Source of the DNA: JBOGEN01 sp050743265
GTDB taxonomy: Bacteria; Actinomycetota; Actinomycetes; JBOGEN01
Direction of reading: 5' to 3'
DNA: 64,000 nt
Assembly (NCBI GenBank): GCA_050743265.1
Contig: JBOGEN010000130.1
Span: 1-64,000 of the forward strand
Numbering within the stretch: position 1 is the first letter of the stretch; each line of letters starts with the position of its first letter. Position numbers and translations under genes: made by a program. The notes under the pieces were generated by a model, which was not told where the DNA came from, did no database searches, and was given only the letters and a program-made list of their open reading frames with translations. Positions 7,810-15,876 of this stretch are shown here, piece after piece.

Positions 7810-8772
7810 CTACGTCCGCGCGGAGCCGCGTGCGGCGGCGGCCTGCAGGAGGTCCCGGCAGACGACGCCCAGGTCCATGCCGGTCGCGGTGACCGACTGG
7901 GGCAACAGAGACGTCTCGGTCATCCCCGGCGCCACGTTGACCTCGAGGAACCAGGGGAGCCCTTCTCTGTCGACGATCAGGTCCGTCCGCGAGAGGTCGC
8001 GCAGGCCCAGGCGTTCGTGGGCGACGAGCGCCGTACGCTCCACGGTGGCGGTGACAGCCTCGTCGAGGCGTGCCGGACAGAAGAACTCCGTGCGGCCGGC
8101 CGTGTAGCGCGCCGCGTAGTCGTAGACATGGTCGTCCGCGACGACCTCGACCGGCGGCAGCGCCCGCGGCCCGTCACCGGTGTCGACGACGGACACGGCG
8201 ACCTCGGTGCCCTCGACGAACTGCTCGACCAGCGCGGTCGAGCCGTACGCGAAGCACCGCACCATCGCGGACGGCAATTCCGCGGCATCCCGGACGACTG
8301 CCGCACCGAGGGAGGAACCGCCCTCGGTGGGCTTGACGAAGAGCGGCAGGCCGAACTTGGCCACGATCGCGTCCAGAAGGGTCGCCGCCCCGAGCTCGCG
8401 GAACATCTCGTGCGGCAGTGCCACGCCCGCCGGGGTGGCCACCCCGGACGCCCGGAGCGTGCCCTTCGCCACCGGCTTGGCGAACGCCCTGCGGCAGGCG
8501 TCCGGCCGGGCTCCCACGTACGGCAGGTCGAGGACCTCGAGGACGTCGCGCAGCGACCCGTCCTCGCCTGCGCTGCCGTGCAGCAGCGGGAAGACCGCGT
8601 CCGGGCGCGACGCGCGCAGGCTGGGGAGCAGCGAGGCGTCCACATCGCGCACCTCGGCCTCGACGCCGATGTCGATGAGCGCGTCCGCGACTCGCCGTCC
8701 GGACCGTTGGGAGACCTCGCGTTCGTGCGAGAAGCCGCCGGCAAGAACCACCACGCGTCCGAGGTCAGCCAT
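7810..8772 (-). CDS. D-alanine--D-alanine ligase-family ATP-grasp protein
   Basis: The protein has the whole Ddl layout in 320 residues: an N-terminal GGFSHEREVSQRSG, a HGSAGEDGSLRDVLEVLDLP segment like the Ddl LHG-GEDG motif, the ATP-grasp segment FVKPTEGGSSLGA, and the C-terminal metal-binding EVNVAPGMTETSLLPQ. Ddl enzymes join two D-alanines with ATP for the peptidoglycan stem. It may be an accessory Ddl-like ligase, since actinobacteria often have a canonical ddl elsewhere and a second copy beside parAB. The ATG at 8772, with GGAGG nine bases upstream, is chosen over a longer reading. Confidence 0.85.
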   Translation of the reverse strand: MADLGRVVVLAGGFSHEREVSQRSGRRVADALIDIGVEAEVRDVDASLLPSLRASRPDAVFPLLHGSAGEDGSLRDVLEVLDLPYVGARPDACRRAFAKPVAKGTLRASGVATPAGVALPHEMFRELGAATLLDAIVAKFGLPLFVKPTEGGSSLGAAVVRDAAELPSAMVRCFAYGSTALVEQFVEGTEVAVSVVDTGDGPRALPPVEVVADDHVYDYAARYTAGRTEFFCPARLDEAVTATVERTALVAHERLGLRDLSRTDLIVDREGLPWFLEVNVAPGMTETSLLPQSVTATGMDLGVVCRDLLQAAAARGSART

Positions 8773-8862
8773 GGACGGGTCGCCTCCGATCAGGTCGTCG
8801 CTGGGTGCAGGTCGCGTGGACGGGACGAGGTGTCTCCACGAGTCGGCAGGTGCCACCGACGG

Positions 8863-10191
8863 TCACCGCGTGTCCGGGGACGGTGACTCGAGCCCGTGAG
8901 CCTTGCGGGCGTGCGCCGGCCCGAACGTGTGCGCGATGTCGAGCTCCTCCTCCAGCACGCCGGCCAGCCGCCGTACGCCCTCGTGGATGCGGTCGGGAGG
9001 GGGGTAGCAGTAGGACAGCCGCATGCTGCGCGCCCCGCTGCCGTCCGCGAAGAAGGCCGTACCGGGCACGTATGCCACGCGGGCGGTCACCGCACGCGGC
9101 AGCATCGCCTTCACGTCGAGGCCCTCCGGCACCGTCACCCACACGTAGAAGCCGCCGGCCGGACGAGTCCATCGGAAGCCTGCCCCGGACGGCAGGTGGG
9201 TGTCCAGGGCGTCGAGCATGGCGTCCCGACGGTCGCGGTACAGCTCGCGGAACGCCTTGACCTGCTCGTACCACGGCTCGCTTCGGAGATACATCGACAC
9301 GGCGACTTGGCTGAACGCCGGCGGGCAGAGCACCGACGCCTCAGCCGCGAGCACCAGCTTCTCCTTGATGGCGTGGGGAGCGAGAGCCCAGCCCACCCGC
9401 AGCCCGGGCGCGAAGGTCTTGGAGAACGAGCCCAGGTACACGACGTGCTCGGGGTCGTCCATGCGCAGTGACCGCAGCGTCGACCCGTCGAACCCGAGCA
9501 GCCCGTACGGGTCGTCCTCGAGGATCAACACGTCGGCTTGTCGACAGATCGCTACGATGCGCTGTCGCCGTGACGACGAGAGGGTCACGCCCGCGGGGTT
9601 GTGGTGGTTCGGCACCGTGTAGAGGAACTTGGCGCGCTTGCCGGCAGCCTTCACGCGTGCGAACGCCTCGGCGAGGGCCTCGGGCACCAGGCCCTCGTCG
9701 TCCATCTCGACGTGCACGACCTCGCCCTGGTACGCCGAGAACACCGACAGCGCGCCGACGTAGCTGGGGGCCTCGGCGACGATGACGTCACCCGGGTCGA
9801 CAAAGATCCGTGTCACCAGGTCGAGAGCCTGTTGCGAGCCCACCGTGACGACGACGTCGTCGGGGTGGGCCTCGATGCCGGAGTACGACATGACGTCGCA
9901 GATCTGCTCGCGGAGGACCTCGTCCCCCTGCCCGGAGCCGTACTGGAGCGCGACCGCGCCCCGCTCCGCGACGAGCCGGGCGGTGATGTCGGCGACCACG
10001 TCCAGGGGCAGCGCTGACACGTACGGCATGCCCCCGGCGAGCGAGACCACCTCGGGCCGGGACGCGACGGAGAACAGGGCGCGGATCTCGGAGGCCGTCA
10101 TGCCGCGGGTGCGCGCGGCGTACCGGTCGACGTACGGGTCGAGCCGGGAGCCAACCGGGCGTACCGCCGCGGACTCCGCAGATGACGTCAA
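8863..10191 (-). CDS. PLP-dependent aminotransferase (class I/II, MocR-less 2-aminoadipate type)
   Basis: A 442-residue fold-type I aminotransferase. Visible motifs are the N-terminal LAGGMPYVSALPLDVVADIT, the PNHHNPAGVTLS segment that contacts PLP, EDDPYGLLGFDG with the PLP-pairing Asp, and the PLP lysine in YLGSFSKTFAPGLRVGWALAP. The C-terminal RLSYCYPPPDRIHEGVRRL binds the substrate carboxylate. This set fits the 2-aminoadipate/valine-pyruvate-like subgroup; the substrate cannot be told. The TTG start follows GGGAGG at five bases. The gene is divergent from the GNAT gene. Similar genes lie beside parAB in Streptomyces. Confidence 0.88.
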   Translation of the reverse strand: MTSSAESAAVRPVGSRLDPYVDRYAARTRGMTASEIRALFSVASRPEVVSLAGGMPYVSALPLDVVADITARLVAERGAVALQYGSGQGDEVLREQICDVMSYSGIEAHPDDVVVTVGSQQALDLVTRIFVDPGDVIVAEAPSYVGALSVFSAYQGEVVHVEMDDEGLVPEALAEAFARVKAAGKRAKFLYTVPNHHNPAGVTLSSSRRQRIVAICRQADVLILEDDPYGLLGFDGSTLRSLRMDDPEHVVYLGSFSKTFAPGLRVGWALAPHAIKEKLVLAAEASVLCPPAFSQVAVSMYLRSEPWYEQVKAFRELYRDRRDAMLDALDTHLPSGAGFRWTRPAGGFYVWVTVPEGLDVKAMLPRAVTARVAYVPGTAFFADGSGARSMRLSYCYPPPDRIHEGVRRLAGVLEEELDIAHTFGPAHARKAHGLESPSPDTR

Positions 10192-10399
10192 GGAAACCTC
10201 CCTGCCTGGGGCTTTCGTCGAGGCTAGCGGGCCCTCCCGCGGGACGTTCGGGGTGCTGACCCCCAGCGGCCGGTGCGGCTAGCATGCCTCTCGACGTCAC
10301 CACCGCGGGGAGGGGCCTGTGCGGGTCCGGCTCTGGGCGCTCGGGAGATCCGTGCTCGGCACCGTGGGCGGCTCGGACGACGGGGAGGGCTGATTCCCC

Positions 10400-11020
10400 G
10401 TGTCGAGGCGTGTCGTCAACATCACCCTGGACAACCTCGAGGACCTGCCGCGCCGTTGCCGCACCTGCGTCTTCTGGGAGCTCGACCCGCTCGCGGGGGA
10501 GCGAGCGACCGAAGCCGGTGATCCCGGTCTGGAGAAGGAGGCGTGGCTGTCGGCGACGCTCCTCGAGTGGGGCTCGTGCGGCAAGCTCGTCTACGTCGAC
10601 GACTCGGCGGCGGGCTACGTACTGTTCGCGCCGCCCGCGTACGTCCCTCGTTCGGTCGCCTTCCCCACCTCACCGGTCAGCGGGGACGCGGTTCTGCTGA
10701 TGAGCGCGTTCGTGGTGCGCGAGTTCACCGGAGGCGGGCTCGCGCGCATGCTCGTCCAGAGCGTGGCGAAGGACCTGACCCGTCGAGGGTTCCGCGCCGT
10801 CGAGGCGTTCGGCGAGGCGAAGTGGGAGGCGCCGCACTGCCTCGTCCCGGCGGACTACCTGCTCGCGGTGGGGTTCAAGACCGTACGCCCGCACCCCCAG
10901 TACCCGCGGCTGCGCCTCGAGCTGCAGAACGCCGTGTCGTGGCGCGAGGACGTCGAGGTGGCCCTGGAGCGGCTGCTGGGCTCGATGGCACCGGTGGGCT
11001 CGCTCGCCCATCGCAGCTGA
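10400..11020 (+). CDS. GNAT-family N-acetyltransferase
   Basis: A 206-residue protein with a GNAT fold. The central strand and acetyl-CoA loop are suggested by LLMSAFVVREFTGGGLARMLVQSVAKDLTRRGFRAVEAFGEA, whose FTGGGLARMLV resembles the Q/R-x-x-G-x-G/A loop. The N-terminus carries RRCRTCVFWELDP, a Cys pair with an aromatic-acidic motif shared by an actinobacterial GNAT group next to parB. Substrate is unknown. The GTG start follows GGAGGG with a long spacer. It converges on the CwlM-like gene. Confidence 0.82.
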   Translation: MSRRVVNITLDNLEDLPRRCRTCVFWELDPLAGERATEAGDPGLEKEAWLSATLLEWGSCGKLVYVDDSAAGYVLFAPPAYVPRSVAFPTSPVSGDAVLLMSAFVVREFTGGGLARMLVQSVAKDLTRRGFRAVEAFGEAKWEAPHCLVPADYLLAVGFKTVRPHPQYPRLRLELQNAVSWREDVEVALERLLGSMAPVGSLAHRS

Positions 11021-11053
11021 CGGTGGGTGGGCCCACACCAGGGCCCCTCGGAC

Positions 11054-12208
11054 TCAGCCGGAGAGCGCGGGGAGCGACATCTGTCCTGTGGGCGGGTCCG
11101 ACTCCGGCGGTAGGTACAGCCGCCGCACGGCGACGACGATGGCCTCGGCCACGGTGTCCCGGAACTCCGGCGACGCGAGCCGGCGCGCGTCGTCCGCGCT
11201 GGACAGGTACCCGATCTCGACCCGGACCGCGGGCATGCGCGTCCGGCGCAGGATCTCCCACGTCTTGCCCCACACGCCGAGGTCGGCGAGGTCGGTGCGC
11301 GCCACGATCTCGCGCTGGACGAGCGTGGCGAAGCGCTCGCCGTCCGGGGACGCCTGGGGCAGCCCCTCCCTGCCGAAGTAGAACGCGGCCACCCCGGAGG
11401 CGTCGGAGTCGGGCCCGTCCACGTCCAGAGCGTCGATGTGCAGGGACAGCAGCAGGTCGGCGTTCGTCGCGTTGGCGAAGTCCGCGCGGGCTGCGTCGTT
11501 GAGCTCGCCGTCCGGGCCGCGGGTGAGGAACGCGGTCATCCCGGTCGCGGTCAGCCGCCCCTCGACCCGGGACGCCAGGTCCTCGACGAGGGACGCCTCG
11601 TCCAGGCCGAAGCCGCCGGCCCCCCGGTCTGCGCCGCCGTGCCCGGGGTCGAGGACGACGGTCTTGCCCGCGAGCGTGGGCCCGGAGCCGGCGTACGCGG
11701 GAGGGCGGAGCCGGGACACGTCCACCGCGACGCCCGCGTCCGCCGCGTGGTCGAGCGCCTTGAACGTGGCAGGCCCGCACGTGCCGTCCGGAGCGATCCC
11801 GGCCTCCTGCTGGAACTCGCGGAGCCCACGCTCGGTGTCCGGGCCGAAGATGCCGTCCACCCGGCCGGCGTCGGCCCCTAGGGCGCGCAGCCGCCGCTGG
11901 AGCAGGACGACGTCGTCCCCGCGCAGTGGCCGGGCGACCGAGTACGCGAGCAGGCGGTCGCCGAGCCGCCACCGCGCCTCCTCGAGCACCCGGTACGTCT
12001 CGGGGCCGACGAGGCCGTCGACGCTGATGCCGCGCTGCTGCTGGAACTGGCGGACGGCACGGTCGCACGCGTCGTCGAAGAGAGCCGTCTGGGGGTCCTC
12101 CACACCGCCGTCGGGCGCGGGGAGCAGGCCGAGCGTGGCGAGCTTGGTGCGGATCTCGGCCACGGCCGGGCCCGAGTCACCCCTGCGGTACGGGCGACTG
12201 ATCTGCAT
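11054..12208 (-). CDS. cwlM: CwlM-like N-acetylmuramoyl-L-alanine amidase-fold protein
   Basis: The 384-residue protein has two peptidoglycan-binding PGRP-type repeats (about 5-70 and 80-145, each with a GPxT-type motif) and a C-terminal Amidase_3 domain (about 165-360). Zinc-site residues appear in VLDPGHGGADRG (His), LDEASLVEDLA (Glu), LLSLHIDA (His) and VEIGYLSS (Glu). It has no signal peptide, as in mycobacterial CwlM, a cytoplasmic PknB-phosphorylated activator of MurA rather than an exported hydrolase. The C-terminal PPTGQMSL could hold a comparable phospho-Thr. Location after trxBA matches Mycobacterium (Rv3915). The ATG at 12208 has GGAGAGGG upstream. Confidence 0.85.
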   Translation of the reverse strand: MQISRPYRRGDSGPAVAEIRTKLATLGLLPAPDGGVEDPQTALFDDACDRAVRQFQQQRGISVDGLVGPETYRVLEEARWRLGDRLLAYSVARPLRGDDVVLLQRRLRALGADAGRVDGIFGPDTERGLREFQQEAGIAPDGTCGPATFKALDHAADAGVAVDVSRLRPPAYAGSGPTLAGKTVVLDPGHGGADRGAGGFGLDEASLVEDLASRVEGRLTATGMTAFLTRGPDGELNDAARADFANATNADLLLSLHIDALDVDGPDSDASGVAAFYFGREGLPQASPDGERFATLVQREIVARTDLADLGVWGKTWEILRRTRMPAVRVEIGYLSSADDARRLASPEFRDTVAEAIVVAVRRLYLPPESDPPTGQMSLPALSG

Positions 12209-12285
12209 CGCGGCGACCCTCTCCGAACGGTCGGTCACGCCCCCGTCGATCGAACCGTTCCCATGCGTACCACGAAACACACCGA

Positions 12286-12317
12286 CAGCCACCCGTCGGA
12301 ACGCCGACGGATGGCTG
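12286..12317. terminator. Strong hairpin in the trxA-cwlM gap
   Basis: Two 14-base arms (12286-12299 and 12304-12317) pair with a single mismatch around a four-base loop. On the minus strand it lies 150 bases after trxA and 78 bases before cwlM, followed by a T-rich stretch. It may be a trxBA terminator or an attenuator of cwlM. Confidence 0.6.
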
Positions 12318-12432
12318 CGAGGGTGTCGGAGCAGCGGACGGTCCGGGACACCTGGGCCGCGGGCAGCCGTGGGGCGGGCGCGCAGGACCGGCGCCGGGCG
12401 GGGGCTGAGCGCGCTCAGGAGGGGCGCTCGGG

Positions 12433-12457
12433 GGCGCGGAGCGTCGAGCCCCGCGCC
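12433..12457. terminator. GC hairpin just after trxA
   Basis: Arms GGCGCGG and CCGCGCC pair perfectly around an 11-base loop, six bases past the trxA stop on the minus strand. Probable intrinsic terminator of the trxBA transcript. Confidence 0.5.
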
Positions 12458-12463
12458 GCGCTC

Positions 12464-12790
12464 TCAGAGGTACGCCTCGAGGTCCTTGAGCAGCATCTTC
12501 TTCGGCCGGGCGCCGATGATCTGCTGAACCATCTCGCCGCCGGAGAATACGGACATGGTGGGGATCGACGTGATCCCGTACTGGGCGGCGATCTTGGGGT
12601 TCTCGTCGATGTTGAGCTTGACGACGGCCACCTTGTCCGCGTGCTCGGTCGCGATCTCCTCGAGGATGGGAGCGACCTGACGGCACGGGGCGCACCACTC
12701 GGCCCAGAAGTCGACGATGACCGGCTTGCCGGCGCCGAGCACGTCCTCGGCGAAGCTCTGCTCGTTCACGGTCTTGGTGGCGTCACCCAT
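12464..12790 (-). CDS. trxA: Thioredoxin
   Basis: A 108-residue thioredoxin that reduces protein disulfides, using electrons from thioredoxin reductase. The active site reads FWAEWCAPCRQVAP, with Ala between Trp-Cys and Pro-Cys where most thioredoxins have Gly (WCGPC). The cis-Pro loop SIPTMSVFSGG and the C-terminal helix are present. The ATG at 12790 gives the standard length. It lies 109 bases downstream of trxB on the same strand and probably shares its SigR-type promoter. Confidence 0.96.
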   Translation of the reverse strand: MGDATKTVNEQSFAEDVLGAGKPVIVDFWAEWCAPCRQVAPILEEIATEHADKVAVVKLNIDENPKIAAQYGITSIPTMSVFSGGEMVQQIIGARPKKMLLKDLEAYL

Positions 12791-12899
12791 CGGTACTCCT
12801 CGGTCGTGGCGTGCGGTGTGGCGTTGGTACGGCAGGGTCGGACGCGCAGCGGGCGGCGTCGGCCCGGCGTACGGCGGAAGGTCGGGGCTCACGCGCTGG

Positions 12900-13886
12900 T
12901 CACTCGGCGGCGGCCGATGCCGCGGCCTGCGCGGGCTCGGCGGTCCGCTCGGAGGCGGCACGGTCGGCGAGGTAGCGCTCCGCGTCGATGGCGGCGGCGC
13001 ACCCGGTGCCGGCAGCGGTGACGGCCTGCCGGTACACATGGTCGACGAGGTCGCCGGACGCGAACACGCCGGGCAGGTTCGTCCGAGTGGAGGGCGTGTC
13101 GACGAGGACGTAGCCCTCGTCGTCCGTGCGCACCTGGCCGCGTACGAGCTCGCTGCGCGGGTCGTGCCCGATGGCGACGAACATGCCGGTCACGTCCAGC
13201 GTCGACTCCTCACCGCTGATGCGGTTGCGCAGCCGCAGGCCGGCGACCTTGTCCTCGCCGAGCACGTCGAGCACCTCGGTGTCCCAGATGAACTCGATCT
13301 TCGGGTCGGCGAACGCGCGGTCCTGCATGATGCGGGACGCCCGCAGCGAGTCGCGGCGGTGGATGACGTACACGGTGCGCGCGAACCGGGAGAGGAACGT
13401 GGCCTCCTCCATCGCCGAGTCGCCGCCGCCGACGACGGCGATGTCCTGCTCGCGGAAGAAGAAGCCGTCACACGTCGCGCACCAGGACACACCGTGGCCG
13501 GAGAGGCGCTTCTCGCTCGGCAGGCCGAGCTCGCGGTAGCCGGAGCCCATCGACAGGATGACCGACCGGGCGTGGAACTCGGTGCCGGACGAGTCCTTGA
13601 CGACCTTCACGTCGCCGGTCAGGTCGACCTCGGTGACGTCGTCAGGTACGAGCTCGGCGCCGAACCGCTCGGACTGCTTGCGCATCAGGTCCATCAGGTC
13701 CGGGCCCATCACGCCGTCGGGGAAGCCGGGGTAGTTCTCCACGTCCGTGGTGTTCATGAGCGCCCCGCCGGCCGTCACCGACCCCTCGAAGACCAGCGGC
13801 TGCAGGGCCGCACGCGCCGCGTACAGTGCCGCGGTGTAGCCGGCCGGTCCGGAGCCGATGACGATCACGTTGCGTACGTCGCCCAC
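12900..13886 (-). CDS. trxB: Thioredoxin reductase (NADPH)
   Basis: A 328-residue flavoenzyme that passes electrons from NADPH through FAD and a Cys pair to thioredoxin. The FAD-binding motif GSGPAGYTAALYAARA (about 10-26), the redox motif WCATCDGFF (near 135-145), the NADPH-binding GGGDSAMEEATFLSR (about 152-166) and the C-terminal GVFASGDLVDHVYRQ are all present. GAAAGGG precedes the GTG start. A SigR-type promoter lies at 13951-13977. Gene order sigM-anti-sigma-trxB-trxA is conserved in actinobacteria. Confidence 0.97.
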   Translation of the reverse strand: MGDVRNVIVIGSGPAGYTAALYAARAALQPLVFEGSVTAGGALMNTTDVENYPGFPDGVMGPDLMDLMRKQSERFGAELVPDDVTEVDLTGDVKVVKDSSGTEFHARSVILSMGSGYRELGLPSEKRLSGHGVSWCATCDGFFFREQDIAVVGGGDSAMEEATFLSRFARTVYVIHRRDSLRASRIMQDRAFADPKIEFIWDTEVLDVLGEDKVAGLRLRNRISGEESTLDVTGMFVAIGHDPRSELVRGQVRTDDEGYVLVDTPSTRTNLPGVFASGDLVDHVYRQAVTAAGTGCAAAIDAERYLADRAASERTAEPAQAAASAAAE

Positions 13887-13950
13887 GTCTGACCCTTTCG
13901 TGGTGGGGAGAACGTTCCGCGGGGGAGCCCCGCCGCTTCCTGGACCGGGT

Positions 13951-13977
13951 AACCGATCCTACGAACCGGGCATTCCC
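13951..13977 (-). promoter_or_regulatory. Predicted SigR-type promoter of trxBA
   Basis: On the minus strand, GGGAAT (13977-13972), an 18-base spacer and GTT (13953-13951) match the GGAAT-N18-GTT consensus of actinobacterial thiol-stress sigma factors SigR/SigH. It lies about 65 bases before the trxB start. trxBA is the classic SigR target in Streptomyces. Confidence 0.8.
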
Positions 13978-13980
13978 ACC

Positions 13981-15108
13981 TCACGGGTGCGGCACGCGCG
14001 TGTGGTACCTCAGCCCAGGGTTCTCCTCCGAGCAGCCCGGGCGGACCACGTACACCTCGACATCGCCGGGCGTACGGGCGGAGGGCAGCACCACGACGGC
14101 CGCCGGAGCGCCCTCGAACGTGCCCAGGTCGACGGCGAGCGGCTCGGCACCCGGGGGGTCGAGCGCGGCCAGGCATGACCGCAGGGCTTCGGGCCGGGAC
14201 AGCGGCGGAGGCGCGGCAGCCGGCGCGTCCTCGGACCCCGGCGTGGACGTGACCCGCTGGTCCGGCTCGGTCTGTGGCCGGGCCTTCGGCGCGGCCTCGC
14301 CCTCGGTCCCGCTGTCCGACCCGCTGCCGGCGCGTGCGGCGCTCGCCACGAGCTGGTCCACCGCGCCGGGCAGTGACGCCGGGTCGTACGACCGACCGCT
14401 CGCCGTCACCGCGATCTCGGACAGCACCGAGCCCTCCCCGGCCCGGCTCGCAGCCTGGCCCGCGGCGGACTCGGGGCCATCCGACGAGCCGTCGCCGAGC
14501 AGGACGATCCCGCCGAAGACGAGGGCCAGGCAGGCGGCGGCCGCTCCGCCGAGCCAGGTGACCTCGCTCCGCGTGGGACGCCGGGGCCGGAGCGGGAGGA
14601 GGGGGGTGCCGCCATTCCGGGCGGCCTCGGCTGCCTTGCCGGGCTCGGCGGGTGCGGCCGGCTTCTCGGACTGGGCTGGCTTGTCGGTCCCGGTGGGCTT
14701 CTTGGCCTTGCCGTCTGCGGCTGCGGCGAGCTTGGCGGGCTTGTCCGTCTCCGCCGGCTTCTTGGCCTCGGTGGGCTTCTTCTCCGCGGTGGCCGCGGGC
14801 CGCTTGGCTGCCTTCTTCGGCTTGGGGGTCTTCTGAACGCCAGGGGGCTTGGTGGCCCCCGCCTTGGCGTCGGACGGGGAGGACTGTGCCGCGCGCAGCG
14901 CCGCGTCGACCCGCTCGCCCACCGACGCGGGCATGGGGACGTCCGGAAGGTCTCCCAGGAGGGTACGCACGCCAGCCAGGCCGTCTCGCAGCTCGCGGCA
15001 CTGGACGCAGGAAGCGAGGTGCTGCTCGGCCTCCGCCTCAGGGCCCGTGGCCAGCAGACCCTCGACGAGGTCGGACAGCGTGTCAGGCGAAAGGTGTGGC
15101 GTGCTCAT
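13981..15108 (-). CDS. Zinc-binding transmembrane anti-sigma factor for SigM
   Basis: The 375-residue protein opens with a ZAS-type domain (HLASCVQCRELRDGL, about 30-44) that binds an ECF sigma factor with zinc. A Lys/Pro/Ala-rich linker (about 75-160) follows, then one transmembrane helix (ACLALVFGGIVLLG, about 190-203) and an extracytoplasmic domain of about 170 residues. This layout fits a membrane-anchored anti-sigma factor of the RsmM type. Its start overlaps the sigM stop by four bases, so the pair is translated together. Confidence 0.88.
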   Translation of the reverse strand: MSTPHLSPDTLSDLVEGLLATGPEAEAEQHLASCVQCRELRDGLAGVRTLLGDLPDVPMPASVGERVDAALRAAQSSPSDAKAGATKPPGVQKTPKPKKAAKRPAATAEKKPTEAKKPAETDKPAKLAAAADGKAKKPTGTDKPAQSEKPAAPAEPGKAAEAARNGGTPLLPLRPRRPTRSEVTWLGGAAAACLALVFGGIVLLGDGSSDGPESAAGQAASRAGEGSVLSEIAVTASGRSYDPASLPGAVDQLVASAARAGSGSDSGTEGEAAPKARPQTEPDQRVTSTPGSEDAPAAAPPPLSRPEALRSCLAALDPPGAEPLAVDLGTFEGAPAAVVVLPSARTPGDVEVYVVRPGCSEENPGLRYHTRVPHP

Positions 15109-15773
15109 CGGGCGCGCTCACCGCCTTCCGTCGTGACCGAGGCCGCTTCACCCGCATCGGCGTCCCGCTCGTCTGTCGTGTCGTCCTGGGGTGGGACGCG
15201 GTCGGCGGCTTTCTGGTTCCCGGGCCGCAGGTGGGCGACCAGGGGCAGCATGCGGGCCCGGCCGCGGGCGCAGCGGGACTTCACCGTGCCCGGGGCGACC
15301 TCGAGGATGCGGGCGACCTCGTCCACGGGGTAGCCCTGAACGTCGACGAGGACCAGCGCGGCCCGTTGCTCGGCGGGCAGGGTGGCGAGGGCCGCGGCGA
15401 CGTCGAGGGCGTCCTCGCGGGCCGACATCTCGTCCCGGGGGGACACCGGGCCGGCCTCAGGGTCGGGCAAGGGGCTCGTGGGTCGTACGGCCTGGCGGCG
15501 TATCCGGTCCAGGCAGGCGTTGACGACGACCCGGTGCAGCCACGTCGTGACGGCGGCGTCGCCGCGGAAGCCTGCAGCGCCGCGCAGCGCGGAGATCAGG
15601 GCGTCCTGCACCGCGTCAGCGGCCTCGTCAGGGTCGCCCAGCGTGCGGAGCGCCACGGCCCACAGCCGGTCCCGGTGACGCCGGACGAGCTCACCGAACG
15701 CGTCGGGGTCCCCGTCGACGTGTCGCCGCAGCAGTGTGCGGTCGTCGGCCTTTCCTGTCGCGTCCCCCTGCAC
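15105..15773 (-). CDS. sigM: ECF sigma factor SigM
   Basis: An RNA polymerase sigma factor of the ECF family with region 2 (FGELVRRHRDRLWAVALRTLGDPDEAADAVQDALISAL, about 25-62) and region 4 (LPAEQRAALVLVDVQGYPVDEVARILEVAPGTVKSR, about 140-175). SigM in Mycobacterium controls secreted and wall functions. The gene sits between the pseudokinase and the anti-sigma gene. The GTG at 15773 is chosen because a TAGGCT -10 hexamer lies seven bases upstream, which suggests a leaderless mRNA; a longer reading to 15836 has no ribosome-binding site. Confidence 0.92.
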   Translation of the reverse strand: MQGDATGKADDRTLLRRHVDGDPDAFGELVRRHRDRLWAVALRTLGDPDEAADAVQDALISALRGAAGFRGDAAVTTWLHRVVVNACLDRIRRQAVRPTSPLPDPEAGPVSPRDEMSAREDALDVAAALATLPAEQRAALVLVDVQGYPVDEVARILEVAPGTVKSRCARGRARMLPLVAHLRPGNQKAADRVPPQDDTTDERDADAGEAASVTTEGGERAR

Positions 15774-15780
15774 GCGGGCG

Positions 15781-15786
15781 AGCCTA
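15781..15786 (-). promoter_or_regulatory. -10 hexamer for leaderless sigM
   Basis: Read on the minus strand the hexamer is TAGGCT, followed by seven bases and then the GTG start of sigM. This predicts transcription starting at or next to the start codon. Confidence 0.5.
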
Positions 15787-15876
15787 GCCGGGTCGGACGC
15801 GCGATCGCGGTGCCCGGTGGTCGTCCGGCGGGTCACGGACGAGCCAGGCGGTACCGGACGGCCCCGTGCAAGCCGA

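Noticed and set aside
10280..10285. TAGCAT as a leaderless start for a small protein at 10284
   Set aside because: The short frame that starts there has no conserved features and reads into shadow sequence; the GNAT gene is the credible product.
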